From: Pelagibacterium nitratireducens
GTDB lineage: Bacteria > Pseudomonadota > Alphaproteobacteria > Rhizobiales > Devosiaceae
Direction of reading: 5' to 3'
Length of the DNA: 64,000 bases
Assembly: GCF_037044555.1 (NCBI RefSeq)
Contig: NZ_CP146275.1
Span: 2,150,501-2,214,500, forward strand
Shown here in pieces: positions 1-9,430 of this stretch. Position 1 is the first letter of the stretch. Every line of letters begins with the position of its first letter. The notes beneath the pieces were generated by a model. That model saw only the letters and a list, made by a program, of their open reading frames with translations, did no database searches and was not told the DNA's origin. The position numbers and the translations under genes were made by a program.

Positions 1-594
1 GTCCCGTTCTATAATCATGGGAACGGTGCGCTCTGGCGCGGTCGAGATTATTCGTTGAACGTCTTCAAAGCCACGTATGTCGTAACCATCGACCGACAAA
101 AAGCGGTCTCCCGACTCCAGACCCGCCATGGCGGCCGGCGAATCGGCAATCACGTCTCCAACCACCGGATCGAGCGTCAATCGCCCATAGCCGAGCAGCA
201 TGGCGTAGAGAATCAGGAACGTGAGAAGAAAGTTGGCAGCCGGGCCTGCGACCACGACGGCCATACGCTGGAAGACCGACTTGTTGGCAAACAGATTGGG
301 CCGGATTGCCGGGTCGTAGCGGCCGGTATCCGGATCGGGCACACTTGCCGCGTTCATGTCGCCCGTGAACTTGACGTAGCCACCCAGTGGAAAGGCCGCG
401 ATACGCCACCTTGTGCCACGCTTGTCGTTCCAACCGATCAGTTCGGGGCCAAAGCCTATCGAAAAAGCGTCGATGGCCACCCCGTTCCAGCGGGCCACGA
501 GATAGTGCCCCATCTCATGGACGAAGACGATGACCGTAAGAATGGCCAGGAAGGGTATGATGTAGTTCAGGAAGAACGGAAGTTCACTGATCAT
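1..594 (-). CDS. rseP: RIP-type site-2 zinc metalloprotease RseP, 3' end cut by window edge
   Basis: Membrane-embedded protease of the S2P family; in proteobacteria it cleaves anti-sigma factors and leftover signal peptides within the inner membrane. Only the first 198 codons are in the window. The zinc motif HEMGH is at residues 26-30, inside the first membrane segment (about residues 8-30). A second hydrophobic stretch near residue 115-140 is followed by the start of a PDZ domain (DSPAAMAGLESGDRF). The ATG at 594 gives the usual N-terminus just ahead of the HExxH helix. It is the last gene visible of the rpsB-tsf-pyrH-frr-uppS-cdsA block, 74 bases after cdsA. Identification is firm; the catalytic LDG region is outside the window. 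Confidence 0.93.
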   Translation of the reverse strand, partial: MISELPFFLNYIIPFLAILTVIVFVHEMGHYLVARWNGVAIDAFSIGFGPELIGWNDKRGTRWRIAAFPLGGYVKFTGDMNAASVPDPDTGRYDPAIRPNLFANKSVFQRMAVVVAGPAANFLLTFLILYAMLLGYGRLTLDPVVGDVIADSPAAMAGLESGDRFLSVDGYDIRGFEDVQRIISTAPERTVPMIIERD

Positions 595-668
595 CTAAAT
601 CCCTTTGAAGCGATGCCATGACAAACCATGGCGGGGGCGTTATGACCCAAATTTGTCGCGCCGGCATT

Positions 669-1544
669 TTACCAGAACAGAATGCCTTGTGGTACCGCGC
701 CGAGGCCGCGATTGGCCAACCCGATGCCCCACAGGACAATACCAGCCGATGTAAGGCTGTCGATACGGTCCATCAGGCCCCCGTGACCGGGGATTATGTC
801 ACCGCTGTCCTTGACGGCGAAGCGACGCTTTACCGCACTCTCGGCGAGATCACCCAACTGGCCGGAAATCGAGACGACGACAGAAATCAACATCCCTATG
901 GCAAAGGGTGAAGGGGTATCGAGCACCCAGCCGGCGACAAACCACACCGCAATGCCGCTCAATGTGCCCACGCACAAGCCGCCTGCCGCGCCCGACCATG
1001 TCTTGGAGGGCGATACATCCGGGGACAGCTTGGTCCCTCCGACGATGCGACCGATAAAATAGGCGCCGATATCTGTCATCCAGACCACTGAGACCAGGAA
1101 GACGCCCGCCCATATGCCAACGGCCGAACTGCCGCGAATGGCGAGAAATGCAACAGTGGCGAAGCCAAAAAACACAATGCCACCAATACGCCAGTGCCGG
1201 TTGGGCGCCTTGACGAACAAGGCCAGAACAATGGCGACGCCGAAAACGATGGCACTGGTCCAGGCCCCGTTCATTGGATGGGCAACGGCGGCTATGGCGA
1301 TCATTCCCATGAAAAACACCGCCGGCCAGCCCGACTGGCGGCCGATAATCATGGCTTCCCATTCGCGATAGGCGCCCGCCATGACGAGCGCGATGAGAAG
1401 AGCGAACGGAATCCAGCCGGCAATCAGGGCAATGGCGGTGAGAGGAATGAGGACGATGGCAGAGAGCAGACGCGGCAGGAGGTCCGGTCCAAACGGCCAT
1501 AGCTTTGCATAAGCTGTCGTCGCCCTACCCTTTTCTTCCGTCAC
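669..1544 (-). CDS. cdsA: Phosphatidate cytidylyltransferase CdsA
   Basis: Makes CDP-diacylglycerol from phosphatidic acid and CTP, the branch point for phosphatidylglycerol, cardiolipin and phosphatidylethanolamine synthesis, in the inner membrane. 291 residues with several membrane segments. The C-terminal third carries the family signature: SAVKRRFAVKDSG, then IPGHGGLMDRIDS with the conserved acidic and His-Gly-Gly residues. Its ATG overlaps the uppS stop as ATGA, so translation is probably coupled. The following gene is rseP; the dxr gene that often separates the two is not present here. Confidence 0.95.
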   Translation of the reverse strand: MTEEKGRATTAYAKLWPFGPDLLPRLLSAIVLIPLTAIALIAGWIPFALLIALVMAGAYREWEAMIIGRQSGWPAVFFMGMIAIAAVAHPMNGAWTSAIVFGVAIVLALFVKAPNRHWRIGGIVFFGFATVAFLAIRGSSAVGIWAGVFLVSVVWMTDIGAYFIGRIVGGTKLSPDVSPSKTWSGAAGGLCVGTLSGIAVWFVAGWVLDTPSPFAIGMLISVVVSISGQLGDLAESAVKRRFAVKDSGDIIPGHGGLMDRIDSLTSAGIVLWGIGLANRGLGAVPQGILFW

Positions 1545-2290
1545 GTCCTGATACCGCCAAATCGCCTGTCGCGCTCAGTGTAGGACTTGAGCGCACGGAC
1601 GAAAACCGATTCGTCGAAATCGGGCCAGTTCTCCTCGACAAAGACCAGCTCGGCATAGGCGGATTGCCAAAGCAGGAAATTGGAAAGCCTCATTTCGCCG
1701 CTGGTGCGCAGGATGAGGTCAGGATCGGGGAGTCCGGAGGTATCGAGATGACGGGCTATGGTCGCCTCGTCGATTTCCTCGGCCTTGAGCTCGCCTGCGG
1801 CGACCTTGCGCGCAATGGCCCTTGTGGCCGTCACAATCTCGGTTTTGGCGCCGTAGTTAAAGGCGATAATCAGGTCGAGGCCAGTATTCCCGGCCGTACG
1901 GTTTTCCACGTCTTCGATAATGCCGCGCAGGCCGCGTTCCAGCCCTTCGCGATCGCCGATGATGCGGATGCGCACATTCTGGGCGTGGAGTTTTTCGAGG
2001 TCGGAGGTAACGAACCGCCGCAAGAGGCCGAAGATGAAACGCACTTCGTCAGGTGGGCGACGCCAGTTTTCGGCCGAGAACGAAAAGAGCGTCAAGCATT
2101 GGACACCATAATCGATGGCCAGAGCCACGATGCGGCGCACGGCCTCAACACCTGCCCGGTGGCCTTCGGAGCGCCCCAGGCCGCGCTGTTTCGCCCAGCG
2201 GCCATTGCCGTCCATGATCACGCCGATATGGCGCGGGATCTTGAGATCGCGCTGTGGCTCTATCGATACTGTCGCCGGATGTGTAGACAT
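1541..2290 (-). CDS. uppS: Undecaprenyl diphosphate synthase (cis-prenyltransferase)
   Basis: Condenses isopentenyl diphosphate onto farnesyl diphosphate to build the C55 lipid carrier for peptidoglycan and other wall polymers. 249 residues, the usual length. The catalytic motif MDGNGRWA is at residues 26-33 (Asp27 binds Mg-diphosphate), followed by the SFSAENWRRP motif and the C-terminal DLILRTSGEMRLSNFLLWQ motif that binds the IPP diphosphate. It sits between frr and cdsA, overlapping cdsA by four bases, as in most alphaproteobacteria. Identification is secure. Confidence 0.96.
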   Translation of the reverse strand: MSTHPATVSIEPQRDLKIPRHIGVIMDGNGRWAKQRGLGRSEGHRAGVEAVRRIVALAIDYGVQCLTLFSFSAENWRRPPDEVRFIFGLLRRFVTSDLEKLHAQNVRIRIIGDREGLERGLRGIIEDVENRTAGNTGLDLIIAFNYGAKTEIVTATRAIARKVAAGELKAEEIDEATIARHLDTSGLPDPDLILRTSGEMRLSNFLLWQSAYAELVFVEENWPDFDESVFVRALKSYTERDRRFGGIRT

Positions 2291-2325
2291 CGGTTTCCTC
2301 AGACCGGAGCCAAGCCGGCGCCCGC

Positions 2326-2889
2326 CTAAACGTGCATGATTTCCTGTTCCTTGGCGGCCACGAGCTGATCGATCTCAGCAATGGCATCGTCGGTCGCCTT
2401 CTGAACCCTGTCGGTTTCCGAGCGTGCTTCGTCTTGGCCCATATCACCATCCTTTTCGAGCTTGCGCAGCAGCTCGATACCGTCGCGGCGTACGTGACGA
2501 ACGGCCACGCGCGCCTGCTCGGCATATTGATGGGCAACCTTGGACAGTTCGCGGCGACGCTCTTCGTTGAGTTCAGGCAGTGGTACACGGATGATCTGGC
2601 CCTCGGCCATCGGATTGAGGCCGAGCGACGATTCCCGGATTGCCTTTTCAACTGCTGAGGACATCGAGCGGTCCCAGACCTGAACTGAGAGCATCCGAGG
2701 CTCGGGCACAGAAACAGTGGCAACCTGGTTGAGCGGCATCAACGAGCCGTAGGCATCGACCATGATCGGTTCGAGAAGACTGGCACTGGCGCGCCCGGTG
2801 CGCAGGCCGGCGAGGTCGCCCTTCATCGATTCAATGGACTTTTTCATCCTCGTGCGGAGGTTTTCGAGTGAGAACGCTTCGGACATCAA
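2326..2889 (-). CDS. frr: Ribosome recycling factor
   Basis: Works with EF-G to split post-termination ribosomes. 187 residues, close to the family norm of 185. The N-terminus ([21 protein letters not shown]) and the helical region containing [20 protein letters not shown] are typical of RRF domain I, and [15 protein letters not shown] marks the second half. Two consecutive ATG codons start the frame; either may be used. It lies 35 bases ahead of uppS and 94 bases after pyrH, in the standard order. Confidence 0.96.
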   Translation of the reverse strand: MMSEAFSLENLRTRMKKSIESMKGDLAGLRTGRASASLLEPIMVDAYGSLMPLNQVATVSVPEPRMLSVQVWDRSMSSAVEKAIRESSLGLNPMAEGQIIRVPLPELNEERRRELSKVAHQYAEQARVAVRHVRRDGIELLRKLEKDGDMGQDEARSETDRVQKATDDAIAEIDQLVAAKEQEIMHV

Positions 2890-2983
2890 GTCTTCTCCCG
2901 GTCGTCTGCTGGGCGCTACCGCCCGCTATCACCTGACCAATCGGTCAAGCGATCATGTCATTTTTAAATCAAAGCGCGCGGCG

Positions 2984-3697
2984 TCAGCCAACGCGCGTAC
3001 TCGGAGTTCGCCCATCGAGGACGCCCACCAGACCTTCCTTGTCCGACAAGGCATAGACGATTATCGGCAAGCCATTGTCGCGTGCAAGAGCAAATGCCGC
3101 GGTGTCCATGACCCTCAGGTCCTGGGCGATCACCTCTTCATGGGAGATGGCGTCAAATCTCGTGGCGGACGGATCTTTTTCCGGATCGGCGGAATAAACA
3201 CCATCGACCTTGGTGCCCTTCAAGAGCACGTCGCAGCGCAACTCAATGGCCTTGAGTGCGGCGGCGGTGTCGGTGGTGAAGAAGGGGTTGCCAGTACCAC
3301 CGGCACAGATCACCGTGGCGCCGCCTTCAAGCGCGGCAATAGCGGCACGTTGGGTGAACGTATCGCAAATCGAGGGCATGGAAACCGATGAAAAGACGTG
3401 CGACCGCCCCCCTGCCCTGCGGATGGCATCGCCCAGGGCAAGGGAATTGATGACAGTTCCCAGCATACCCATGTGGTCGCCGATAACCCGATCGCCACCC
3501 CTGGCGGCGACGGCCATGCCCCTGAAGATATTACCGCCACCGATGACGATGGCGACTTGCATGCCTGACCGGGTCAGATCGACGATCTGGCGGGCGATGG
3601 AATTGAGGAATTCGGGCTCTATTCCATATGACTGGTCTCCGGCGAGGGCTTCGCCGGAGACCTTAAGCAAGACGCGTGAATAGCCGGTTCTGGACAT
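2984..3697 (-). CDS. pyrH: UMP kinase
   Basis: Phosphorylates UMP to UDP in pyrimidine nucleotide synthesis, in the cytoplasm. 237 residues with the amino-acid-kinase fold: LLKVSGEALAG near the N-terminus, the IVIGGGNIFRG nucleotide-binding glycine loop around residue 50, and TGNPFFTTDTAAALKA in the middle (the family TGNPFFTTD signature). Located between tsf and frr, the order found across proteobacteria. No anomalies were seen. Confidence 0.96.
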   Translation of the reverse strand: MSRTGYSRVLLKVSGEALAGDQSYGIEPEFLNSIARQIVDLTRSGMQVAIVIGGGNIFRGMAVAARGGDRVIGDHMGMLGTVINSLALGDAIRRAGGRSHVFSSVSMPSICDTFTQRAAIAALEGGATVICAGGTGNPFFTTDTAAALKAIELRCDVLLKGTKVDGVYSADPEKDPSATRFDAISHEEVIAQDLRVMDTAAFALARDNGLPIIVYALSDKEGLVGVLDGRTPSTRVG

Positions 3698-3754
3698 TAA
3701 GTGTCCCGCTTTCGAGCTTTTGGCGACAACGAATCCGAAAAAATTTCGGATACG

Positions 3755-4681
3755 TTACGCGGTGCCCGCAGCGGCGGCAACCTCGGCTGCGAAGTCCGAT
3801 TCCTGCTTTTCAATGCCTTCGCCGAGAGCGAAAAGCACGTAGCCGGCGACCTTGATCGGAGCACCGACATCGGCCTCGGCATTCTTGACAGCCTGCTCAA
3901 CGGTGTTTTCACCGTCGATCACGAATGTCTGAGCCAGAAGGGTCACTTCTTCGTAGTACTTACGGATGCGGCCTTCGACCATCTTTTCGATGATATTGTC
4001 GGGCTTGCCGGACTGACGGGCCTGTTCGGAGAACACGGCGCGCTCGCGCTCGACGGCCTCTGGGTCGAGATCATCGGACGACAGCGACAGCGGCTTGGTG
4101 GCCGCCACGTGCATGGCGATCTGGCGGCCCAGCGCTGTAAGCTTGTCCTTGTCGCCTTCCGATTCCAGACCGACAAGGACGCCGATACGGCCCAGACCAT
4201 CCGAGATCGAGGAATGGACATAGGTGCCGATGGCGCCCTGAGCGACTTCCATGACCGCGGCGCGGCGCAGAGTCATGTTTTCGCCGATCTTGGCGATGGC
4301 TTCGGTCAGTTCTCCAGACACGGTGCGGCCGGTGCCGGGGAACTGCGCCGCAGCCAGCGCGTCGACGTCGCCATTGACGTCCAGTGCCAGCTTTGCGGCG
4401 TTGCGGACGATGCCCTGGAACTGTTCGTTGCGGGCAACGAAATCGGTCTCAGAGTTGATTTCGACGATTGCGGCGCGGTTGCCTTCAACGGCAATACCCA
4501 CAAGACCTTCGGCGGCAATGCGATCTGCCTTCTTGGCAGCCTTGGCAAGGCCCTTCGAGCGCAGCCAATCGATTGCGGCCTCGATGTCGCCATTGGTCTC
4601 GGTGAGCGCCTTCTTGCAGTCCATCATGCCCACGCCGGTCATTTCGCGGAGCTGTTTCACATCTGCTGCACTGATTGACAT
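3755..4681 (-). CDS. tsf: Elongation factor Ts
   Basis: Guanine-nucleotide exchange factor for EF-Tu. 308 residues. The N-terminal UBA-like module ([19 protein letters not shown]) is followed by the [13 protein letters not shown] motif near residue 80, which contacts EF-Tu and is highly conserved. It follows rpsB after a 100-base gap holding a GC-rich hairpin. The start ATG at 4681 is preceded by an AAAGAGGT Shine-Dalgarno sequence. Confidence 0.96.
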   Translation of the reverse strand: MSISAADVKQLREMTGVGMMDCKKALTETNGDIEAAIDWLRSKGLAKAAKKADRIAAEGLVGIAVEGNRAAIVEINSETDFVARNEQFQGIVRNAAKLALDVNGDVDALAAAQFPGTGRTVSGELTEAIAKIGENMTLRRAAVMEVAQGAIGTYVHSSISDGLGRIGVLVGLESEGDKDKLTALGRQIAMHVAATKPLSLSSDDLDPEAVERERAVFSEQARQSGKPDNIIEKMVEGRIRKYYEEVTLLAQTFVIDGENTVEQAVKNAEADVGAPIKVAGYVLFALGEGIEKQESDFAAEVAAAAGTA

Positions 4682-4707
4682 CTCGATACCTCTTTGTCTG
4701 CCCCAAT

Positions 4708-4729
4708 TCCCGCGCCGGGCGGCGCGGGA
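4708..4729 (-). promoter_or_regulatory. Intercistronic hairpin between rpsB and tsf
   Basis: A perfect 9-bp inverted repeat (TCCCGCGCC / GGCGCGGGA) with a four-base loop lies in the rpsB-tsf gap. On the minus strand no T-run follows, so it is more likely an RNA processing or stability element, or a partial attenuator setting the S2 to EF-Ts ratio, than a full terminator. The function is inferred; the repeat itself is seen directly. Confidence 0.55.
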
Positions 4730-4781
4730 TCATGGGCACGGATAATAATAAATGCGTGTCGGGGAGATGACGCGCGGGCGA

Positions 4782-5582
4782 TTATGCCTGCGCGGTTTCA
4801 CCTTCAGCCGGCTGTTCGGCAGCAGGCTCGGCTTCAAGGGCCGGCTCTTCGAGCACTTCCTCGGAAGCACCGATATCGCGGCCCATCGACGAAGACGAGC
4901 GGGCGATACCATCGATTGCGGCCTTGGAAACCAGCGACAGGTAAAGTTCAAGGGCGCGCGCCGCGTCGTCATTGCCTGGGATCGCGTAATCGACGATGTC
5001 AGGGTCGCAATTGGTGTCGACGATAGCAACGACCGGGATACCCAGACGGCGGGCTTCCTTGATCGCGTTGGCTTCCTTGTTGGTGTCGATGACGAACATC
5101 AGATTGGGAATGTTGCCCATGTCCTTTATGCCACCAAGGTCGCGCTCGAGGCGCTCCTGTTCGCGGCTGCGCTGCAGACGCTCACGCTTGGTCAGGCCCG
5201 TTGCGCCTTCCGCCTGGAGCGATTCGAGCTCACGCAGACGCGCAATCGAGTTCGAAATGGTCTGCCAGTTGGTCAGCATGCCACCGAGCCAACGAGAGTT
5301 GACATAATACTGCGCGCTCTGGCGCGCGGCTTCCGCAACAAGCGGAGCAGCCTGGCGCTTGGTGCCGACGAACAGCACACGACCGCCATCGGCAACGGTG
5401 TCGCTGATGAGCTGGAGAGCACGATAGAGCGCCGGAACGGTCTGGCTGAGATCGAGAATGTGAATGTCGTTGCGAACGCCGAAAATATAGCGTTCCATCT
5501 TCGGGTTCCAGCGGTGCTTCTGGTGGCCGAAGTGAACGCCGGCCTCAAGCAGTTGACGCATGGAAAAATCTGGCAATGCCAT
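4782..5582 (-). CDS. rpsB: 30S ribosomal protein S2
   Basis: Structural protein of the small ribosomal subunit. 266 residues. The N-terminus ([22 protein letters not shown]) and the region [13 protein letters not shown] are diagnostic for S2, as is [15 protein letters not shown]. The last 40 residues form an acidic, Ala/Glu/Pro-rich tail common in alphaproteobacterial S2. First gene of the rpsB-tsf-pyrH-frr-uppS-cdsA-rseP block; ATG at 5582 is preceded by AAGGAG. Confidence 0.97.
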   Translation of the reverse strand: MALPDFSMRQLLEAGVHFGHQKHRWNPKMERYIFGVRNDIHILDLSQTVPALYRALQLISDTVADGGRVLFVGTKRQAAPLVAEAARQSAQYYVNSRWLGGMLTNWQTISNSIARLRELESLQAEGATGLTKRERLQRSREQERLERDLGGIKDMGNIPNLMFVIDTNKEANAIKEARRLGIPVVAIVDTNCDPDIVDYAIPGNDDAARALELYLSLVSKAAIDGIARSSSSMGRDIGASEEVLEEPALEAEPAAEQPAEGETAQA

Positions 5583-5698
5583 CTGGTATACTCCTTAACC
5601 GGTTATGCCTCTGCAAAGGAAAAGAGGCGGAGACCCGCCACCGGATGGACCTGTTTAAAGCACAGGCCCGCCTTTGCATGTGGATTTGACGCTGCGGG

Positions 5699-5726
5699 CT
5701 ATATAGCAGCCCCGCCCATATGGCAA
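5699..5726 (-). promoter_or_regulatory. Candidate sigma-70 promoter for rpsB operon
   Basis: On the minus strand TTGCCA (5726-5721) is followed after 15 bases by TATATA (5705-5700), just downstream of the dnaE stop codon and about 110 bases ahead of the rpsB start. The leader between it and rpsB has GC-rich inverted segments (for example GGCGG/CCGCC), which could be an S2 autoregulatory leader. The spacing is slightly short, so this is a plausible but unscored promoter. Confidence 0.45.
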
Positions 5727-5736
5727 GCGTTACAGG

Positions 5737-8700
5737 CTAGTTCAAGCGCACATCAACCACACCGGTAACGGCTTTGAGCCCGCCGGCCAGTTGTGGCGTG
5801 AGGCGAAACTGACCGGGCAGCTCAATTTCGTACTCGCGTTCACCCCCGTCGCGGACCAGCACGAGGCTGACAACCCCCTCCCCACCCGGCTGGAGCTGGG
5901 ATTTGATCGGCCCAAGGCATCGCTCGTTGCCGGCAAAGATCGTCATGCGGCGACCGAGCTTTTCGACCGAGGCATCTATCGGCTCGCAATTGATGAGTCG
6001 GAGCCGAACGCCGTCGGGCCGGGAATCGGCGCCGACCTCGAGCACTATCGACTTGCCAGGTTCGAGCCAACGGCCGAAATCACTGATCTGCTCGGAAAAT
6101 GCTATGCACTCGAATGACCCGCTGGGATCGGAAAACATCATGATCGCCATCGTCGAACCCTTGCGGGTGCGGCGGTCTTGGCGCGAGATCAGCGTTCCGG
6201 CCAGACGCCCGGCAACGGCGCCATTTCTCGCGGCGCGCTCGAAGCTTGACCATTGCTGAACGCGGAGTTTCTCGAACAGCTCGGTGTAGTCATCGAGAGG
6301 ATGGGCGGAGAGATAGAAGCCTATGGCAGCGTGTTCGCGCGCCAGACGTTCGGTGAGGCTCCAGGGCGCGACATGTTCGGGGGGCGTAATGGCCTGGGGC
6401 TGGCTGGACGCAAACATATCCACGATGCCATCTGCGCGACCGCTGGTTTCGCGCTGGGCGGTGTTCACTATGGTATCAATGACTTCGACCAGTTGCTCGC
6501 GGCGCTTGTTGAGCATGTCGAAAGCGCCGGCATTTATGAGCGTTTCCAAGGTCCGCTTATTGATGACCTTCGGATCGATGCGGGAGGCGAAATCGGCGAG
6601 ATCGCCGAACGGGCGGTCACCACGAATCTCGACAATATGTTCGGCAACGTTCCGGCCCACACCCTTAACGGCGCACAGCGAATAAAAAATGCGGCCATCG
6701 CGCACCGAGAAATTGACCTCGGACCGGTTGATGCAAGGCGGGACGACTTCAATACCTTTTTTCTGAGCCTCACGGCGGAAATCGGACAGCTTGTCTGTCT
6801 GGGCCATGTCGAGCGTCATGGACGCCGCGTAGAATTGTTCCGGGTAATGGGTCTTCAGATAGGCCGTCTGGTAGGATACCCAGGCGTACGCTGCGGCATG
6901 GCTCTTGTTGAAGCCGTAATTGGCGAACTTGGCGAGCAGGTCGAAGATGGTGTCGGCCTGGCCCTTCTTGATGCCGTTGCGGATTGCGCCTTCCTGGAAG
7001 CGGACGCGCTGCTTGTCCATTTCGGCCTTGATCTTCTTGCCCATCGCGCGGCGCAGCACGTCGGCCTCGCCCAGGGAGTAGCCAGCCAAGAGCTGGGCGA
7101 TCTGCATCACCTGTTCCTGATAGACAATGATGCCGTAAGTCTCATCGAGTACCGCGGCGAGTGTTTCGTGGGGGTATTCCACCTCCTCGTGCCCGTGCTT
7201 GCGATGAATGAAGCTCGGGATATTGTCCATCGGACCGGGCCGGTAGAGCGCATTCATCGCGATCAGATCTTCGATGCGGTCAGGCTTGAGCTCGACCAGA
7301 GAACGCCGCATGCCCGGACTTTCAAACTGGAAGATGCCGTAGGTATCGCCATCGGCGTAGAGCTTATAAGTGGGCGCATCCTCGAGCGGGATGGCATCGA
7401 TATCGAGGTCGACGCCAGTTTCCTTTACCATTTCAACGGCATAGCGGATCGTGGTCAGTGTCTTGAGGCCGAGGAAGTCGAACTTCACAAGACCTGCCGG
7501 TTCGACCCATTTCAGATTGTACTGGGTAACCGGCATATCCGAGCGCGGATCACGGTAGAGCGGGAGCAGCTTTTGCAGCGGGCGGTCACCAATCACGATG
7601 CCTGCGGCGTGGGTCGAGGCGTGGCGGAACAGGCCCTCGAGCTTTCCGGCAATCCGCAACAGTTCGGCGACAGTCTCATCCTCGTCGCGCATCATCTGCA
7701 GGCGCGGCTCGTCGTTTATCGCTTGCGCCAGGGTCACGGGGTTGGCTGGATTGTTGGGGACCAGCTTGCAGATGCGGTCGACCTGGCCGTAGGGCATCTG
7801 AAGCACGCGGCCGACGTCGCGCAGCGCGGCGCGTGGCTGGAGCGTTCCGAAGGTGATGATCTGGGCGACCTGCTCGTAGCCGTATTTGTCCTGAACGTAG
7901 CGAATGACCTCTTCACGGCGTTCCTGGCAGAAGTCGATGTCAAAGTCGGGCATCGACACGCGTTCGGGATTGAGGAAGCGCTCGAACAGCAGATTGTAGC
8001 GCAGCGGATCGAGGTCCGTGATGGTGAGCGCATAGGCCACCAGTGAGCCGGCACCCGACCCACGGCCCGGGCCGACGGGAATATTGTGGGCTTTGGCCCA
8101 TTTAATAAAGTCGGCAACGATAAGGAAATAGCCGGGAAACTTCATGTCCCGGATCACCTTGATCTCGAATTCCAACCGCTCCTCATATTCCTGGGTGGTT
8201 CGCTCGGGGGCGTGGCCATAATCGGCCAAACGCATCTTGAGTCCCTCACGCGCCTGGCGCGCCAGTTCCTCTCCTTCGGCGGCGACCGCCTCCTCTTCCC
8301 CCACTCCGTCCGCAGCAGCGAATTTGGGCAGAATGGGATCGTGAGTGCGTGGGCGATAGCTGCAGCGTTGTGCAATCTCGACCGTGTTTTCCAGCGCTTC
8401 GGGCAGATCGGAAAACAACGCGATCATTTCCTCGCGCGACTTGAAATAATGCTGGTCCGACAGGCGCCGGCGCTCGGTCTGCGCGACAACGGAGCCCGCG
8501 GCGATGGCCAGCAGCGCATCGTGGGAATCGTAGTCATCCTGCTTGGGATAATAAGGCTCGTTGGTCGCAACGAGCGGCAGACCGAGCGTATATGCCAGTT
8601 CGATCAGGCGCGGCTCGACGGCATTTTCCAGCGCGCGGTCATGGCGCTGGATTTCGACATAGAGCCGATCGCCGAACACCCGATGAAGAACCGCCAGCCG

Positions 8701-9180
8701 CGCCTCGGCCTGAACGTCAAGCCCTGCGGCGAGATAGGGGGCGATGGCTCCTTCGGGCCCACCTGTAAGACAGAGCAGGCCCAGCGCGTTATCGACCAGC
8801 CAGTCAATGTGGATGGCGGTACGCCCGTCGACCCCCTCCTGATATGCTCTCGAAACGAGCTCGGAGAGGTTGGAAAATCCTCCTGCATCGGCGGCGATCA
8901 GAACCACGGACCCTTTGCCCAGATTGACGCGGTCTGATGGCTTTTCGGTGTCGGCGCCAAAATCGAGCGCCAATTCGCAACCAATGATCGGCTGGATACC
9001 CTTGCCCGATGCCTTCTCGGAAAACTCCAGCGCGCCGAACAGATTGTTGGTGTCGGCAATACCGATGGCGGGCTGTCCGTCAGCCTTGGCCAAATCCAGT
9101 ATCGTGCCAAGCGGCAATGCTCCCTCAAGCAGCGAGAAGGCCGAATGGACGTGAAGATGGACGAAACCGGGACCGGACAT
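5737..9180 (-). CDS. dnaE: DNA polymerase III alpha subunit (replicative, DnaE1 type)
   Basis: Catalytic subunit of the replicative polymerase. 1147 residues from the chosen ATG at 9180, giving the N-terminus MSGPGFVHLHVHSAFSLLEG, which is the PHP domain opening (HxHSxxS). An in-frame ATG 26 codons upstream exists but would add a non-homologous extension. Further motifs: GPGRGSGAGSLVAY, and the catalytic aspartates in MPDFDIDFCQERR near residue 410; C-terminal OB-fold and tau-binding regions follow. The length and N-terminal PHP fit DnaE1 and not the shorter DnaE2/ImuC. It follows a 32-residue small ORF with an SOS-like promoter. Confidence 0.96.
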   Translation of the reverse strand: MSGPGFVHLHVHSAFSLLEGALPLGTILDLAKADGQPAIGIADTNNLFGALEFSEKASGKGIQPIIGCELALDFGADTEKPSDRVNLGKGSVVLIAADAGGFSNLSELVSRAYQEGVDGRTAIHIDWLVDNALGLLCLTGGPEGAIAPYLAAGLDVQAEARLAVLHRVFGDRLYVEIQRHDRALENAVEPRLIELAYTLGLPLVATNEPYYPKQDDYDSHDALLAIAAGSVVAQTERRRLSDQHYFKSREEMIALFSDLPEALENTVEIAQRCSYRPRTHDPILPKFAAADGVGEEEAVAAEGEELARQAREGLKMRLADYGHAPERTTQEYEERLEFEIKVIRDMKFPGYFLIVADFIKWAKAHNIPVGPGRGSGAGSLVAYALTITDLDPLRYNLLFERFLNPERVSMPDFDIDFCQERREEVIRYVQDKYGYEQVAQIITFGTLQPRAALRDVGRVLQMPYGQVDRICKLVPNNPANPVTLAQAINDEPRLQMMRDEDETVAELLRIAGKLEGLFRHASTHAAGIVIGDRPLQKLLPLYRDPRSDMPVTQYNLKWVEPAGLVKFDFLGLKTLTTIRYAVEMVKETGVDLDIDAIPLEDAPTYKLYADGDTYGIFQFESPGMRRSLVELKPDRIEDLIAMNALYRPGPMDNIPSFIHRKHGHEEVEYPHETLAAVLDETYGIIVYQEQVMQIAQLLAGYSLGEADVLRRAMGKKIKAEMDKQRVRFQEGAIRNGIKKGQADTIFDLLAKFANYGFNKSHAAAYAWVSYQTAYLKTHYPEQFYAASMTLDMAQTDKLSDFRREAQKKGIEVVPPCINRSEVNFSVRDGRIFYSLCAVKGVGRNVAEHIVEIRGDRPFGDLADFASRIDPKVINKRTLETLINAGAFDMLNKRREQLVEVIDTIVNTAQRETSGRADGIVDMFASSQPQAITPPEHVAPWSLTERLAREHAAIGFYLSAHPLDDYTELFEKLRVQQWSSFERAARNGAVAGRLAGTLISRQDRRTRKGSTMAIMMFSDPSGSFECIAFSEQISDFGRWLEPGKSIVLEVGADSRPDGVRLRLINCEPIDASVEKLGRRMTIFAGNERCLGPIKSQLQPGGEGVVSLVLVRDGGEREYEIELPGQFRLTPQLAGGLKAVTGVVDVRLN

Positions 9181-9267
9181 GTGAGCTAACCGAAGATGCT
9201 GGATTGCCTTTGTGCCATTCCGAGCCGTGCGATGCCACCTCACCAGCAGCTTATGCACAGCCGGGAA

Positions 9268-9366
9268 TCAGACGAGATAGGGCATCATATCGAGATAGAG
9301 CAGCGTAACGCCACCAAAGGCTGTAAGCGAAACCAGAGCCATGAAGTCCTTGACGAAATCGAGCAT
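9268..9366 (-). CDS. 32-residue hydrophobic small protein ahead of dnaE
   Basis: A short frame (ATG at 9366, TGA at 9268) preceded by a strong Shine-Dalgarno, GGAGG, seven to eight bases before the ATG. The product starts MLDFVKDFMALVSL and is mostly hydrophobic, with one probable membrane segment (about residues 8-26) and almost no charge after residue 6. I do not recognise the family. Its promoter region contains a LexA-like direct repeat placed exactly in the -35/-10 spacer. It therefore resembles, in size, hydrophobicity and likely control, SOS-induced small membrane proteins such as Caulobacter SidA (29 residues); sequence kinship with SidA was not tested. dnaE starts 87 bases downstream and could be co-transcribed. 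Confidence 0.7.
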   Translation of the reverse strand: MLDFVKDFMALVSLTAFGGVTLLYLDMMPYLV

Positions 9367-9400
9367 GGAAACCTCCGTTGCACAGTGTTTATGTTTTGTT

Positions 9401-9429
9401 CTTATATATTCTTGATTTGTTCTTGTCCA
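9401..9429 (-). promoter_or_regulatory. Candidate SOS (LexA-controlled) promoter
   Basis: Minus strand: -35 TGGACA (9429-9424), 17-base spacer, -10 TATAAG (9406-9401), each one mismatch from consensus. The spacer contains GAAC-N7-GAAT (9422-9408), one mismatch from the alphaproteobacterial LexA operator GAAC-N7-GAAC. Operator between -35 and -10 is the classic repressor position. The transcript would begin about 30 bases ahead of the 32-residue ORF and could continue into dnaE. Confidence 0.6.
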
Positions 9430-9430
9430 C

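Noticed and set aside
6253..8046. 597-codon rightward frame opposite dnaE
   Set aside because: Antisense shadow; dnaE motifs on the other strand are unambiguous.
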